From the NCBI GenBank assembly GCA_942492915.1, contig OW818662.1, forward strand, positions 1,736,001 through 1,800,000: 64,000 nt of DNA, given 5' to 3'. The notes beneath the pieces are model-generated. The model made no database searches. It was not told the DNA's origin and saw nothing but the letters and a program-made list of their open reading frames with translations. Within the stretch, counting starts at the first letter, position 1, and every line of letters starts with the position of its first letter. This document shows, piece by piece, positions 52,448-61,186 of this stretch. The DNA comes from Turneriella sp942492915 (GTDB lineage: Bacteria; Spirochaetota; Leptospiria; Turneriellales; Turneriellaceae). A program made the translations under genes and the position numbers.

Positions 52448-52903
52448 ATGGCAACCCCACAGACGTTTGTTTCTCCCGAAAGGTGGTATTCGCTCGAATA
52501 CCCACGCACTTGGGAAATGGAAGTTGTAGAAGGTATACCCAGCTTTTTTGACGGCATCAGTCCATACGGCGGGGCTTTGCAGGTTTTCGCTGTGAACCTG
52601 GCGGGAGCAGAAAATAAAGATCTGCTGAGCCAGTCGCCCTTTATGGCAGGTAAGAACCTGCCTGAAAAGTTAGGCCTGTTTCTCAGTAAGCAGGGAGTAT
52701 CAGATGAAGGGGCGCAGTTCTTCGAACGCGACAAGACGCGTATGGGCGCGTGTGAATACCGCAACAGCGGTCATTTTTATCTGGTATTGATGGCCGAACG
52801 CGGCACGATATTTGTGCTGGCCCTTTATAACTGCAAAGGTGAACCAGAACCAGAAGAGGCGGCCAATGTCGGACGCATTCTGCAATCTGTCACGATACTG
52901 TAG
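52448..52903 (+). CDS. Small PsbP/DUF-type protein of unknown function
   Basis: This 151-residue cytoplasmic protein has no signal peptide. It opens with ERWYSLEYPRTWEMEVVEGI and ends with the helix EPEEAANVGRILQSVTIL. The layout (aromatic-rich strand, then central KLGLFLSKQGVS, then strands EYRNSGHFYLVLMAERGTIFVLALYNCKG) resembles small PsbP-like/DUF1795-type domains, as in the secreted protein at 42061. The similarity is structural in impression only. It is coupled to argG, with a 1-nt gap. Confidence 0.6.
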   Translation: MATPQTFVSPERWYSLEYPRTWEMEVVEGIPSFFDGISPYGGALQVFAVNLAGAENKDLLSQSPFMAGKNLPEKLGLFLSKQGVSDEGAQFFERDKTRMGACEYRNSGHFYLVLMAERGTIFVLALYNCKGEPEPEEAANVGRILQSVTIL

Positions 52904-52923
52904 CGGTATTCTTAAACAGAAAA

Positions 52924-52973
52924 CTGCCAGCAGGATTCCGCAACCTGCCGGCAGACGGCCAAAGATGCCGTCT
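52924..52973. terminator. Paired hairpins between the convergent 52448 gene and murD
   Basis: Two adjacent hairpins occupy the spacer. CTGCCAGCAGG/CCTGCCGGCAG (52924-52954, one mismatch, 9-nt loop) is followed by AGACGGC/GCCGTCT (52953-52973, 7-nt loop). The second stem includes part of the murD stop codon (52972-52974). They probably form a bidirectional transcript end, although U-tracts are poor. Confidence 0.6.
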
Positions 52974-54360
52974 ATTTTAGTGCAGCGACCAGCGACCGAA
53001 AATAATCTCCTCGTTCTTCAAAACTCGTGAACTGGTCCCATGACGTCGCGGCTGGGGCGAGCAACAATGTCGCGTGCGGCAAGTGCCTTTGCAACACCAT
53101 GCGCTTGGCGGTGTGAAAAGCCTTGAACAGATTTTCGTGTAACGTGAATTGCAGAAAGCCCACTTCTCTAAAATCATGCGCCATCTCTTCACGGCATTCG
53201 CCGTATATCAGTGCATGTGCCTGTTTTTGCAGCAGCACTTTGCCCAGAGCCAGATAACTCTCTCCTTTCCCCTGCCCGCCGAGAAATATGAACACCGGCG
53301 CGACTGAGTTTTCCAGCGCCGTAATGGCGGCCTGAGTCGTCGTTGCCTTGCTGTCGTTGATGAAGCTCATCTGCGGAAAAACCCGCTGCGAAATATGCTC
53401 AAACCGATGGGGCAGCGGGGTGAGCTGTGGCAATATCGCCGGCAGCCCTGCGCCGAGAGAGCCGACCTCAAGCGCGCGTATAGCTTCGAGCGCAAAGAGA
53501 AGATTCGCATGGTTGTGCTGCCCATAGATGGTTGCCTGCGCCAGCGAAGCTATCCACTGACCGCGCTCATCGCAGAGCATGCCGTCAACGACCTGAAAAT
53601 GTGCTGAACGCAGCTCGCGCGTGTCGACCACAACCAAAGGATTATTGAACTGCATGAGAGGATGCGTTGCTTTCCATAACGACGTATTTTCAGGCAAAAG
53701 GTCGCTGCCAACAACCAGCGGTGCGGATGTTTTTAGCAGACGTGCGATGTTCCACTTGGCAAGGCCGTACGCCTCGACGCTTTCATAACGGTTGAGATGA
53801 TCGGGAGCCAGGTTCAGAAAAATAGCGGCATCGAGTGCCAGCCCGCCTGGTTCTTCAAGCTGGTAACTCGATAGCTCGCAGACGAGAATTTTGTCCCTAA
53901 AGCCCTGGCCGTGCAGCACAATTTCTGAGAGCGGCAGACCAAAGTTTCCGCACTCGATGGCTGGCAGCCCCAAATGCCGCAAGATCTGCGCGATCAGGGT
54001 AGTTGTGGTGCTCTTGCCATCTGTACCGGTTATCCCTACCATACGCATGCCCGTGAGATAGGGCGCGCAGTAAGCAACTTCGGTGATGACTGAAATGCCC
54101 CTATCGCGCGCCTCTGCGACAAACGGATGATTTCGTGGAACGCCCGGCGTCAGCGTCACGAAATCTATGCGACCAGAAAGGGCGGCAAAATTCAAACCGG
54201 CGGCGGGTACCTGTTCGGTCAGCGCCGGATCAAGCCCTTTGGGAGCAGCTTCCGGATTTTTGTCATACCAAAGAACGTGGTGGCCGTGCGACTGTAGCAG
54301 ACGTGCATACGATTCGCCGGTCTTGCCAGCAGCGCCGATAAGCAGATAGCGCTGCGCCAT
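52972..54360 (-). CDS. murD: UDP-N-acetylmuramoylalanine-D-glutamate ligase
   Basis: MurD adds D-Glu to UDP-MurNAc-L-Ala in peptidoglycan synthesis. The 462 residues show MurD layout: an N-terminal UDP-binding Rossmann domain (YLLIGAAGKTGESYARLLQS, TLTPGVPRNHPFV), an ATP-binding P-loop written VGITGTDGKSTTTTLIA, then AIFLNLAPDHLNRYESVEAY, YGQHNHANLLFALEA, PHRFEHI and INDSKATTTQAAITALEN. The C-terminal domain ends QFTSFEERGDYFRSLV. It is the last gene of pyrG-thioesterase-murD, with a 3-nt gap to the thioesterase gene. Confidence 0.95.
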   Translation of the reverse strand: MAQRYLLIGAAGKTGESYARLLQSHGHHVLWYDKNPEAAPKGLDPALTEQVPAAGLNFAALSGRIDFVTLTPGVPRNHPFVAEARDRGISVITEVAYCAPYLTGMRMVGITGTDGKSTTTTLIAQILRHLGLPAIECGNFGLPLSEIVLHGQGFRDKILVCELSSYQLEEPGGLALDAAIFLNLAPDHLNRYESVEAYGLAKWNIARLLKTSAPLVVGSDLLPENTSLWKATHPLMQFNNPLVVVDTRELRSAHFQVVDGMLCDERGQWIASLAQATIYGQHNHANLLFALEAIRALEVGSLGAGLPAILPQLTPLPHRFEHISQRVFPQMSFINDSKATTTQAAITALENSVAPVFIFLGGQGKGESYLALGKVLLQKQAHALIYGECREEMAHDFREVGFLQFTLHENLFKAFHTAKRMVLQRHLPHATLLLAPAATSWDQFTSFEERGDYFRSLVAALK

Positions 54361-54363
54361 ATA

Positions 54364-54825
54364 TTAGAGTATCAGCACCTGCGTCTGCGCGCTCGCAACC
54401 AGCTTGCCACGCGCATCAAAAAGCGACGCGGTCATGAATATCGTCTTAAGGCCGCGCGTCACAACCTCGGCCTCGCAGTGGATGGTTTCACCCAGCCGCG
54501 CGGCCCGCAGGTAAGTCTGTGTCATGTCGAGTGTCACCGCCGGCTTCTGCGCTGCAAGATATGACAGAGGCCCCAGCGTATTATCAAATGCTGCAGCAAT
54601 GTATCCACCCTGCATCACGCCTATCGGATTCAGCTGCTTTGCCAGAACCGGAAAACTTACCAGAATCGCTTTGCGCGAACTATACCGCATAAACTCACCC
54701 TGCATGTCGTGAAAACACGGCGGCGGAAGTTCGAGCGCCAGGGAAGATTTTGCCTTCATCGAATCCATTTCAGTGAAGAGCATCTTGAGCTCGTCTTCAA
54801 ACTTCTTGCGCTCGGTAAAAACCAC
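54364..54825 (-). CDS. PaaI-type hotdog-fold thioesterase
   Basis: This is a 153-residue single-hotdog acyl-CoA thioesterase. The motif QLNPIGVMQGGYIAAAFDNT followed by LGPLSYLAA is the PaaI/4HBT signature (GG.....D). TLDMTQTYLRAARLGETIHC with EAEVVTRGLKTIFMTASLFD are the following strands. The GTG start directly abuts the pyrG stop (TAG then GTG), so translation is probably coupled. The acyl substrate is unknown. Confidence 0.88.
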   Translation of the reverse strand: MVFTERKKFEDELKMLFTEMDSMKAKSSLALELPPPCFHDMQGEFMRYSSRKAILVSFPVLAKQLNPIGVMQGGYIAAAFDNTLGPLSYLAAQKPAVTLDMTQTYLRAARLGETIHCEAEVVTRGLKTIFMTASLFDARGKLVASAQTQVLIL

Positions 54826-56463
54826 CTAAAGCCCCGCGCTTTTCTCGATAAAGCGCGTAAACAGCGGGTGCGGCGAGAGCGGTTTAGATTTAAACTCCGG
54901 ATGGTACTGCGTACCCACAAAGAAAGGATGCACAGACCGATCAAGTTCAACTGTTTCTACCAGGGTCTCGTCGGGCGATAGACCCGAAAGGCGTAGCCCA
55001 GCAGCTTCGAAGGCCGCGCGGTACTTATTATTGAATTCAAAGCGATGGCGGTGACGCTCTTGAATCACCTGCTGCATGTACGCCTCGGCGATGATCGAAC
55101 CGTCACGCAGCTTGCATGGGTATGCGCCAAGCCGCATCGTGCCACCTTTGTTGACTACGGCCGTCTGCTCTTCCATGAGGCTGATCACCGGGTGCATCGA
55201 ATCGGGATCAAACTCGGTTGAATGCGCGTCTTTGAAACCCAGAATATTACGCGCGAACTCAATCACCGCGCACTGCATACCGAGGCAAATACCAAAATAA
55301 GGAATCTTGTTCTCGCGTGCATAACGAATGGCCAAAAGTTTGCCTTCAACTCCACGCTCGCCGAAACCGCCCGGCACAAGTATACCTGTTGCGTCTTTCA
55401 GTAGCTCTTTGTAATTATCCGCGTCCACCTTTTCTGAATCAATCTTGATGAATTCCACCGAGATCTTTCTCGGGAAACCACCATGCGTCAGGGCTTCATA
55501 GAGCGACCGGTAGGCATCATGCAACGCCATATATTTGCCGACGACGGCAATTTTCACGTGCTGCCGCGGATTGACGAAAACATCGACGACTTGCTCCCAC
55601 TTTGCCAGCATCGGATTCAGGTTAAGCAGGTATTCGCCTGATTTACTTTCCATACGGAAGTAGTTGATAATTTCCTGATCGAGATCTTCGCTGTGAAAGA
55701 TCTGCGGAATTTCGTAGATCGTATGATCGATATCGGGCGCCGAAAAAACGCGTTTGGGCGACACGTTGCAGAACAGTGAAATTTTTTCTTTGACCTCGGC
55801 CTCGAGCGGCTCGACGGTGCGGCAGATCAACAAATCTGGCTGAATACCCTGCTTTTGCAGTTCTTTCACAGAGTGCTGCGTTGGTTTTGTTTTGATCTCA
55901 CCGCCTTTGGTAATCGACGGCACCAGAGTAAGATGAATGAACATGGTGTTGTCTTGTCCCTGATCGAGACGAAACTGGCGAATTGCCTCAAGAAACGGTA
56001 CGGACTCGATGTCGCCGACAGTGCCGCCGATTTCGACAAGGATAAAATCTAACTCGCTGTCCATTTGCGACAAGAGCAAAATGCGGTTCTTGATTTCGTT
56101 GGTAATGTGTGGAATCACCTGCACAGTGCGTCCAAGGTATTCGCCGCGGCGTTCACGCGAAATCACGCTGTGGTAAATCTGCCCGGTCGATACCGAGTTC
56201 TCACGCCCGAGAACTGAATTGGTAAAACGTTCGTAATAACCGAGGTCAAGGTCGGTTTCGGCGCCGTCTTCCGTCACGTAAACTTCGCCGTGCTGAAACG
56301 GGCTCATCGTGCCCGGGTCTATGTTGATATAAGGATCGAGCTTTTGTATTGTGACCTTGAATCCCCTCGCCTCGAGCAGGGCACCGATCGATGCGATCGA
56401 AACTCCTTTGCCGAGCGAGCTGGCGACGCCACCAGTCACGAAGATGTAGCGCACTTTTTTCAC
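54826..56463 (-). CDS. pyrG: CTP synthase
   Basis: PyrG aminates UTP to CTP using glutamine and ATP. The 545 residues comprise the synthetase domain (FVTGGVASSLGKGVSIASIG, LDPYINIDPGTMSPFQHGEV, TEDGAETDLDLGYYERF) and the glutaminase domain. The latter has the oxyanion/nucleophile motif IPYFGICLGMQCAVIEFARN and the catalytic His in HPEFKSKP. The length is standard. It heads the pyrG-thioesterase-murD cluster and is divergent from the DUF1564-like gene. Confidence 0.98.
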   Translation of the reverse strand: MKKVRYIFVTGGVASSLGKGVSIASIGALLEARGFKVTIQKLDPYINIDPGTMSPFQHGEVYVTEDGAETDLDLGYYERFTNSVLGRENSVSTGQIYHSVISRERRGEYLGRTVQVIPHITNEIKNRILLLSQMDSELDFILVEIGGTVGDIESVPFLEAIRQFRLDQGQDNTMFIHLTLVPSITKGGEIKTKPTQHSVKELQKQGIQPDLLICRTVEPLEAEVKEKISLFCNVSPKRVFSAPDIDHTIYEIPQIFHSEDLDQEIINYFRMESKSGEYLLNLNPMLAKWEQVVDVFVNPRQHVKIAVVGKYMALHDAYRSLYEALTHGGFPRKISVEFIKIDSEKVDADNYKELLKDATGILVPGGFGERGVEGKLLAIRYARENKIPYFGICLGMQCAVIEFARNILGFKDAHSTEFDPDSMHPVISLMEEQTAVVNKGGTMRLGAYPCKLRDGSIIAEAYMQQVIQERHRHRFEFNNKYRAAFEAAGLRLSGLSPDETLVETVELDRSVHPFFVGTQYHPEFKSKPLSPHPLFTRFIEKSAGL

Positions 56464-56639
56464 GTACGGATTATGTCTCTAGCGCGAATGCACCGTCAAC
56501 AAGTTGGGATTCCGGCTACGGCGCGTGCCCGGTTTGCACCTCCATGTTCCTGGGGCCATTTGACCAGGCCACCCGATTTTTTCTGCCGCGATTGAGAAAA
56601 TCTGGGCATTTCCGGGTATTTAAATAATAGAGGGACCAG

Positions 56640-57176
56640 ATGATATGCCGAAGACAACCGTATTTTTTGACAGGAAAGCCAATAAAGATCAGTCATGTAT
56701 TGGAACTTCGACTGGCGCCAGGGCAATGGAACCGCATCAAATATTTGGCCTGGCAGAGACGGCGCACGTATTCAACAATCACTAGATACTGCGTATTGCG
56801 TCTGGCACGTAAGTGCTCGCTGCGATGGACGCCAAAATTTCACGAGGCCGCTGCGGGCGTTCATCGCGGGCTGGAAATCGCGCACGAGCTTCACCGCCAT
56901 ATGATGTGTCTCTATGGGGAGGATGAAAAGATCATCCGTCTTGCGGCAATGGATCTAGGGCTGACGGTGACGGCATTTGTCCGAATGGCCCTGGAACTCT
57001 ATCTTCACACGCTTGCTATGGAAAAACGCAGCAGAAGAAAAGTGACTAACCTACAGCTCAAGCACGAAGGTATCCGCTTCATCGAATTTGTTCAGATTTT
57101 CGCTGAAAACGGAGGCGGCTGGCCGGCGATGCGCAATCTCTCGTGTCTCCACTTTGACATAGACAGCTACTGGTAG
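56640..57176 (+). CDS. DUF1564-like protein (Leptospira-type)
   Basis: This 178-residue basic protein is Arg/Trp-rich near the N-terminus (LAPGQWNRIKYLAWQRRRTY, RYCVLRLARKCSLRWTPKF). It is helical at the centre and contains KIIRLAAMDLGLTVTAFVRM followed by ALELYLHTLAMEK. The layout fits DUF1564, a family I know as expanded in Leptospira and rare elsewhere. The function is unknown; a ribbon-helix-helix or other DNA-binding role has been guessed from the basic character. It is flanked by pyrG (divergent) and a fabG-type gene, and nothing indicates a shared pathway. Confidence 0.6.
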   Translation: MICRRQPYFLTGKPIKISHVLELRLAPGQWNRIKYLAWQRRRTYSTITRYCVLRLARKCSLRWTPKFHEAAAGVHRGLEIAHELHRHMMCLYGEDEKIIRLAAMDLGLTVTAFVRMALELYLHTLAMEKRSRRKVTNLQLKHEGIRFIEFVQIFAENGGGWPAMRNLSCLHFDIDSYW

Positions 57177-57232
57177 CCTGAAACCGAACCCAACCTCGCC
57201 CGAGCATTGAAAAAACCAAAAAACTTGTCACA

Positions 57233-58006
57233 ATGTCTCACAATGACGAACAAACCGTCATGTTTAAAGACAGAGTGGCCGTAATTACAGGTTCAGCGCG
57301 AGGCATTGGCCGTGCTATCGCAGAAGCGCTGGCAGAACAGGGATGCAACATCGTTATCTCTGACGTCAATCAAGAAGGCAGCCAGAAGACTGCAGACGAA
57401 ATCGCAGCAAAATACAACGTCAAAGCAATCGGTGTGGGTGCGAACGTCACAAAGAAAGAAGACATGACCGCGCTCGCCAATGCGGCAGTTGAGAAGCTCG
57501 GCAAACTCGACATTTGGGTAAACAACGCAGGCGTTCTGCGCGACGACCTGCTGATGCGCATGTCAGAAGAAGACTGGAACCTTGTGTTGGACGTAAACCT
57601 CAAAGGGGTATTCTTCGGTATTCAGGCGGCTACGAAAGTGATGATGAAAGCCAAGTACGGCAAAATCGTCAACATTTCCTCGGTCGCAGGTCTCATCGGT
57701 AACGCGGGCCAGGCGAACTACTCTGCTGCAAAAGCGGGCGTCATCGCCATCACAAAAACTGCAGCGCGCGAATACGCTTCGCGCAATATCAACATCAACG
57801 CGATCACTCCCGGTTATATTCAGACTGACATGACCGGCGCGCTACCCGAAAAGATCCAGCTCGAACTCGCCAAAATGGTACCGCTGCCCAATAAGGGCGC
57901 ACCGTCTGACATCGCGAAAGCCGCACGTTTTCTCGCATCGTCAGACGCCGACTTCATCACAGGCGTTATTCTGCGCGTAGATGGTGGTATGGCCATAGGT
58001 TTCTAA
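57233..58006 (+). CDS. fabG: 3-oxoacyl-ACP reductase FabG-type short-chain dehydrogenase
   Basis: This is a 257-residue SDR enzyme. The NAD(P)-binding motif is VAVITGSARGIGRAIAEALA. The catalytic Asn lies in DIWVNNAGVLRDDLLMRMSE. The Ser/Tyr/Lys triad is in KIVNISSVAGLIGNAGQANY followed by SAAKAGVI. The typical FabG ending is GVILRVDGGMAIGF. FabG reduces 3-oxoacyl-ACP in fatty-acid elongation, though related SDRs use other substrates. The ATG at 57233 may be replaced by one at 57260 (MFKDR), where the fold begins. Its stop codon is inside a 7-bp hairpin. Confidence 0.88.
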   Translation: MSHNDEQTVMFKDRVAVITGSARGIGRAIAEALAEQGCNIVISDVNQEGSQKTADEIAAKYNVKAIGVGANVTKKEDMTALANAAVEKLGKLDIWVNNAGVLRDDLLMRMSEEDWNLVLDVNLKGVFFGIQAATKVMMKAKYGKIVNISSVAGLIGNAGQANYSAAKAGVIAITKTAAREYASRNININAITPGYIQTDMTGALPEKIQLELAKMVPLPNKGAPSDIAKAARFLASSDADFITGVILRVDGGMAIGF

Positions 58007-58020
58007 CTAAGGCTAGAAAC
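57999..58020 (+). repeat. 7-bp hairpin spanning the fabG stop codon
   Basis: GTTTCTA (57999-58005) pairs with TAGAAAC (58014-58020) around an 8-nt loop. The first two bases of the stop codon TAA (58004-58006) are in the stem. There is no U-tract. It is a member of the stop-codon hairpin pattern. Confidence 0.5.
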
Positions 58021-58084
58021 TCAGGGGCGACAAAAAACGGGCGATTCAGCTCACGCTCGCCAAACGCGGCGAAGCGCTTTAGTA

Positions 58085-58106
58085 GCACTTTTCAATAGAA
58101 AAGTGC
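58085..58106 (+). repeat. 8-bp perfect hairpin before the FG-GAP repeat gene
   Basis: GCACTTTT (58085-58092) and AAAAGTGC (58099-58106) pair around a 6-nt loop. The right arm contains the predicted GTG start (58103-58105) of the next gene. If that start is correct, the hairpin would cover it. No clear ribosome-binding site is seen here, which makes that start doubtful. Confidence 0.5.
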
Positions 58107-59551
58107 CCGGCCTTTGGCTTGGAGGGCCGTTCATCATCGGGCGCATATCACGCTTGCCCGCGCTCGTTGCGGCCGTATTTTTTTTCTTTCCCTTCTCTCA
58201 CACGATTGCTGCTGAATCCCAGGTTCTCACGGCCGATGTAGGCTTCGTGCCCGAAATGGGCGGCAGCTTTCGCAGCGCGGGACGCCATTATTTTTATGTC
58301 GGCCGCGAAAAGAAACTCCTCATTCTCGATGAGCAACTGAAGACTATACAGCATCTGAATCTTTTGACCGACACCGCCGGCATCGATTTCGCTGACCTCG
58401 CCGCAGATGGCAATCAAAGCCTCATCGAATTTACCCAGTCCGCAGTCTATGCCAGAACCTTCGCGAAAGGGGGATTTTCCTCCCCCACGAGACTCGTGAC
58501 CGAGCGGCTGGCATTTCCCCTCTACGTCGACAACCTCGAGCAGAGTCGCCTGACCGTCGACTTTGACGGCGACGGCTTCGCAGACCTGTTTCTGCCCGCA
58601 GAAGGCAAGTTCATCGTCTACCACAGCGAAAAAGGAAAATCCTTCTCCCGAATCGCGACCCTGCCCTACCAGCCGCGCGGCAGCTTTACGGGCAGGTTAT
58701 GGGCAAACTCTGACCTGCCTTCGAACAGCATGCGTTCGACGGTCATTATTCCGCAGCCGATGTTTCTTGATTTCAACCGCGACGGTATTCTCGATGCCGC
58801 CGCGCGTATCGATGAACGCATCTACTATTTTGTGAGCAACAAATCAACAGCGGGCATCACGGCGCCATTTGCTAAAACGCAGCTGCGCATCTATCCGATG
58901 CCGCAAGAAGACATCTATGTCGCTTACGCAGAATTTGAAGACTTTGACGGCGATGGCAATCTCGACCTCATCTACTCAGCGGTCAAAGGCCTCGGCCTGA
59001 ATATTCGCGTCGATATCAAAGTTTTTCGCGGTGTCGATGGAATTCCCGAGCCCAAAGTTCCCGTCGAACACACGATCAAGGGAGGTGTATTCTCCCCGCT
59101 GCTCGCAACACTGAACGGGAAAAAATTGCTGCTTGTGCCGACTGTAGACACAGGGTTGGGGTTCTTTATTAACTACATTGTCCGCTCACGCGTATCGCTC
59201 ACGATGCAGCTGTTGAATCCTCTTTCTGTAAAAGACAATCCGCTTGAAAAGACCACGCTCTCTTTCAACTCGAAAGAGTCGGCAATACCCGGGTTCACCT
59301 ACGGCGATTATAACAACGACGGCCAGACAGATTTTATTCTCGGCACCGAGCTGAATGCCATATCTGTCTTCGCTGGCAATGCCGACCTGTCGCGCAAGGA
59401 ACTTGCGCAAATTATCGCTCCTGCTTACGGCATCTTTCGCACGGTCAAGCGGGCCGACAACGTACACCTGCTATTTATCTATATGACGCAAAAATCGAAG
59501 GCCGAGAAAAAAACAGCGGTTTATCTTGCGCCGATTGCCAGCGAGAACTAA
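58103..59551 (+). CDS. FG-GAP/VCBS-repeat exported protein
   Basis: This 482-residue protein has a hydrophobic signal-like N-terminus (LPALVAAVFFFFPFSHTIAA). Four calcium-loop-type motifs are spread through a beta-propeller-like body: DFDGDGFADLFLP, DFNRDGILDAAA, DFDGDGNLDLIYS and DYNNDGQTDFILG. This DxDxDGxxD pattern is typical of FG-GAP/VCBS repeats in surface and secreted proteins. The GTG start at 58103 sits in a hairpin. A TTG later in the signal region is possible. It is convergent with the FadL-type porin gene. Confidence 0.8.
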   Translation: MPGLWLGGPFIIGRISRLPALVAAVFFFFPFSHTIAAESQVLTADVGFVPEMGGSFRSAGRHYFYVGREKKLLILDEQLKTIQHLNLLTDTAGIDFADLAADGNQSLIEFTQSAVYARTFAKGGFSSPTRLVTERLAFPLYVDNLEQSRLTVDFDGDGFADLFLPAEGKFIVYHSEKGKSFSRIATLPYQPRGSFTGRLWANSDLPSNSMRSTVIIPQPMFLDFNRDGILDAAARIDERIYYFVSNKSTAGITAPFAKTQLRIYPMPQEDIYVAYAEFEDFDGDGNLDLIYSAVKGLGLNIRVDIKVFRGVDGIPEPKVPVEHTIKGGVFSPLLATLNGKKLLLVPTVDTGLGFFINYIVRSRVSLTMQLLNPLSVKDNPLEKTTLSFNSKESAIPGFTYGDYNNDGQTDFILGTELNAISVFAGNADLSRKELAQIIAPAYGIFRTVKRADNVHLLFIYMTQKSKAEKKTAVYLAPIASEN

Positions 59552-59635
59552 GAAACCTGTGCCAACCCGGTGCTTCGATTGCGCTGAGCAACCGGGTATT
59601 GACCTGCTCATTGAGCGCAGTCGACCTGACAGAAA

Positions 59636-61159
59636 TCAGAACTTCATCAGCGCGCCGACAGACACGACAATAATATGCCCGCCGTAGGTGTAATCGGGCT
59701 GGTTACCTGCAGCATACGCGGTAGAACCGAGCACAGCCCCCGATTTGGTGCTCGTGCGGGGCATCATGATCTGGTGCTGAAATCCGAAAATGAGTTCAAC
59801 GGGCACCTTCACGATCGAATTGGCATTCAGAAAGAAAGACCCACCGAGCGAATAGCCGATCTTGTTGTTATCCAGAAAGTTTGAATACCCGTTCTGATCG
59901 GGAGTGAAGGCGGGAATAAAAGTAAACCCGGTGCGCAGAAAGAGCGGCACATCGCGCAGCTTGCTGATGTAGCGACCCGGCCTGCTCTCTGCCCCGAACT
60001 TGACGATGATGATATTTTTGAAAGGGTCGAACGATTCGTTTACCTTTTTCAGATACTCAGTACGCGCGCTGTTGACTTGAAAGCGGCTCCACATCTGAAA
60101 CTCACCGTCGAGAGACAGTTTGAGCGCTTCGTCGTGAAAGTACGTAAAACCAAGCGTGAACGTATGCGGCGAATAGAAGTCTAGAATTGCCAGCCGCAGC
60201 GGCAGGTTTACCGCGAGAAGCTGAGTCGTCGCATTCGCATCAAGCGGATCGATCTGCATAAATGTTTCTCCGCGCCATGAGAAACCGGCCATGAGAATAC
60301 GATTCTTGATGTTATGCCTGTATTGAATGCCGGCGACCGGCGCACCTGCCGGCGTCAGATCCATCTGCGTCTGCGCATTGGGAACCTGCGTGTTTCCGGT
60401 CGGGTCAATTTCAACATTCGACATCTCGAAACGGCCTTTGCCGCCGGTGAACATGTTAAAGCCCACGCCGATGCTCAAACGGTTTTTCCAAACCTGGGCG
60501 CCGAGACCTGAAATAATCGTGATGCGCTGAGCCTCGCGTCCGAGCCGTAGAAAGTTATACGATTCTATACTCGTGTCGCTCACCGTCGCAATATTGCCGT
60601 TGTCGCGAATGGACAGGGCCACACCCAATCGAATCGGCATGTTCTTGGGTGTGTTGACGAGCGTACGCGTGTCAAACACGAGCCCCATCTGCACGACACC
60701 GTACGTCATGTTTTTTGTCGCGAGCGCGACGTTGCTAGAGACCTGCGCGTTGGTGGTGACGGGAGTTACAGTCGGCAGCGAAACCTGAAACAGGTAGTTC
60801 ATACCGACCTGGTGCGTCGGTTTGTCTTCACGCGCCATCAGTTCGGCCTCGAGCTTTTTGTCGATTGCGTCTTTGTTGCCCTTTTCGTCGCTTGATTCGC
60901 CGCTGTCTTTCAAGAGTTTGATCTTGCCCGAAGCTTCTTCTGATTTTTCCTGATTGCCGAAAATTGCACGTTCGCTGATCGGCGAGGTGACCCCCGCGAT
61001 ATTGTAGAACCCCGAGGTCCAGTCGCTGACACTCGCAACCCCAGCGCCGGAAAAACCGACCATGCGCGGGCCCATGCCAAAACTCTCTGCCATGTCTGCA
61101 TATGCCGCAGTGGCTGTGAAAAATAACGCCGCCGCTGCGACTCTGCTGCCTTTCTTCAA
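59636..61159 (-). CDS. FadL/OmpP1/TodX-family outer-membrane transport protein
   Basis: This 507-residue protein has signal peptide MKKGSRVAAAALFFTATAAYA. The mature N-terminus DMAESFGMGPRMVGFSGAGVA, followed by SVSDWTSGFYNIAGVTSP, is the hatch/plug pattern of FadL-like porins (usually PRA..G.....D....NPA). C-terminal strands are aromatic-rich and the chain ends in VGALMKF. The family imports long-chain fatty acids or other hydrophobic compounds. The ribosome-binding site is AAGGAG. It follows the large surface protein gene by 27 nt, so the two are likely co-expressed. Confidence 0.88.
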   Translation of the reverse strand: MKKGSRVAAAALFFTATAAYADMAESFGMGPRMVGFSGAGVASVSDWTSGFYNIAGVTSPISERAIFGNQEKSEEASGKIKLLKDSGESSDEKGNKDAIDKKLEAELMAREDKPTHQVGMNYLFQVSLPTVTPVTTNAQVSSNVALATKNMTYGVVQMGLVFDTRTLVNTPKNMPIRLGVALSIRDNGNIATVSDTSIESYNFLRLGREAQRITIISGLGAQVWKNRLSIGVGFNMFTGGKGRFEMSNVEIDPTGNTQVPNAQTQMDLTPAGAPVAGIQYRHNIKNRILMAGFSWRGETFMQIDPLDANATTQLLAVNLPLRLAILDFYSPHTFTLGFTYFHDEALKLSLDGEFQMWSRFQVNSARTEYLKKVNESFDPFKNIIIVKFGAESRPGRYISKLRDVPLFLRTGFTFIPAFTPDQNGYSNFLDNNKIGYSLGGSFFLNANSIVKVPVELIFGFQHQIMMPRTSTKSGAVLGSTAYAAGNQPDYTYGGHIIVVSVGALMKF

Positions 61160-61186
61160 AAAAAACTCCTTTTGTGAACTGGTCGG

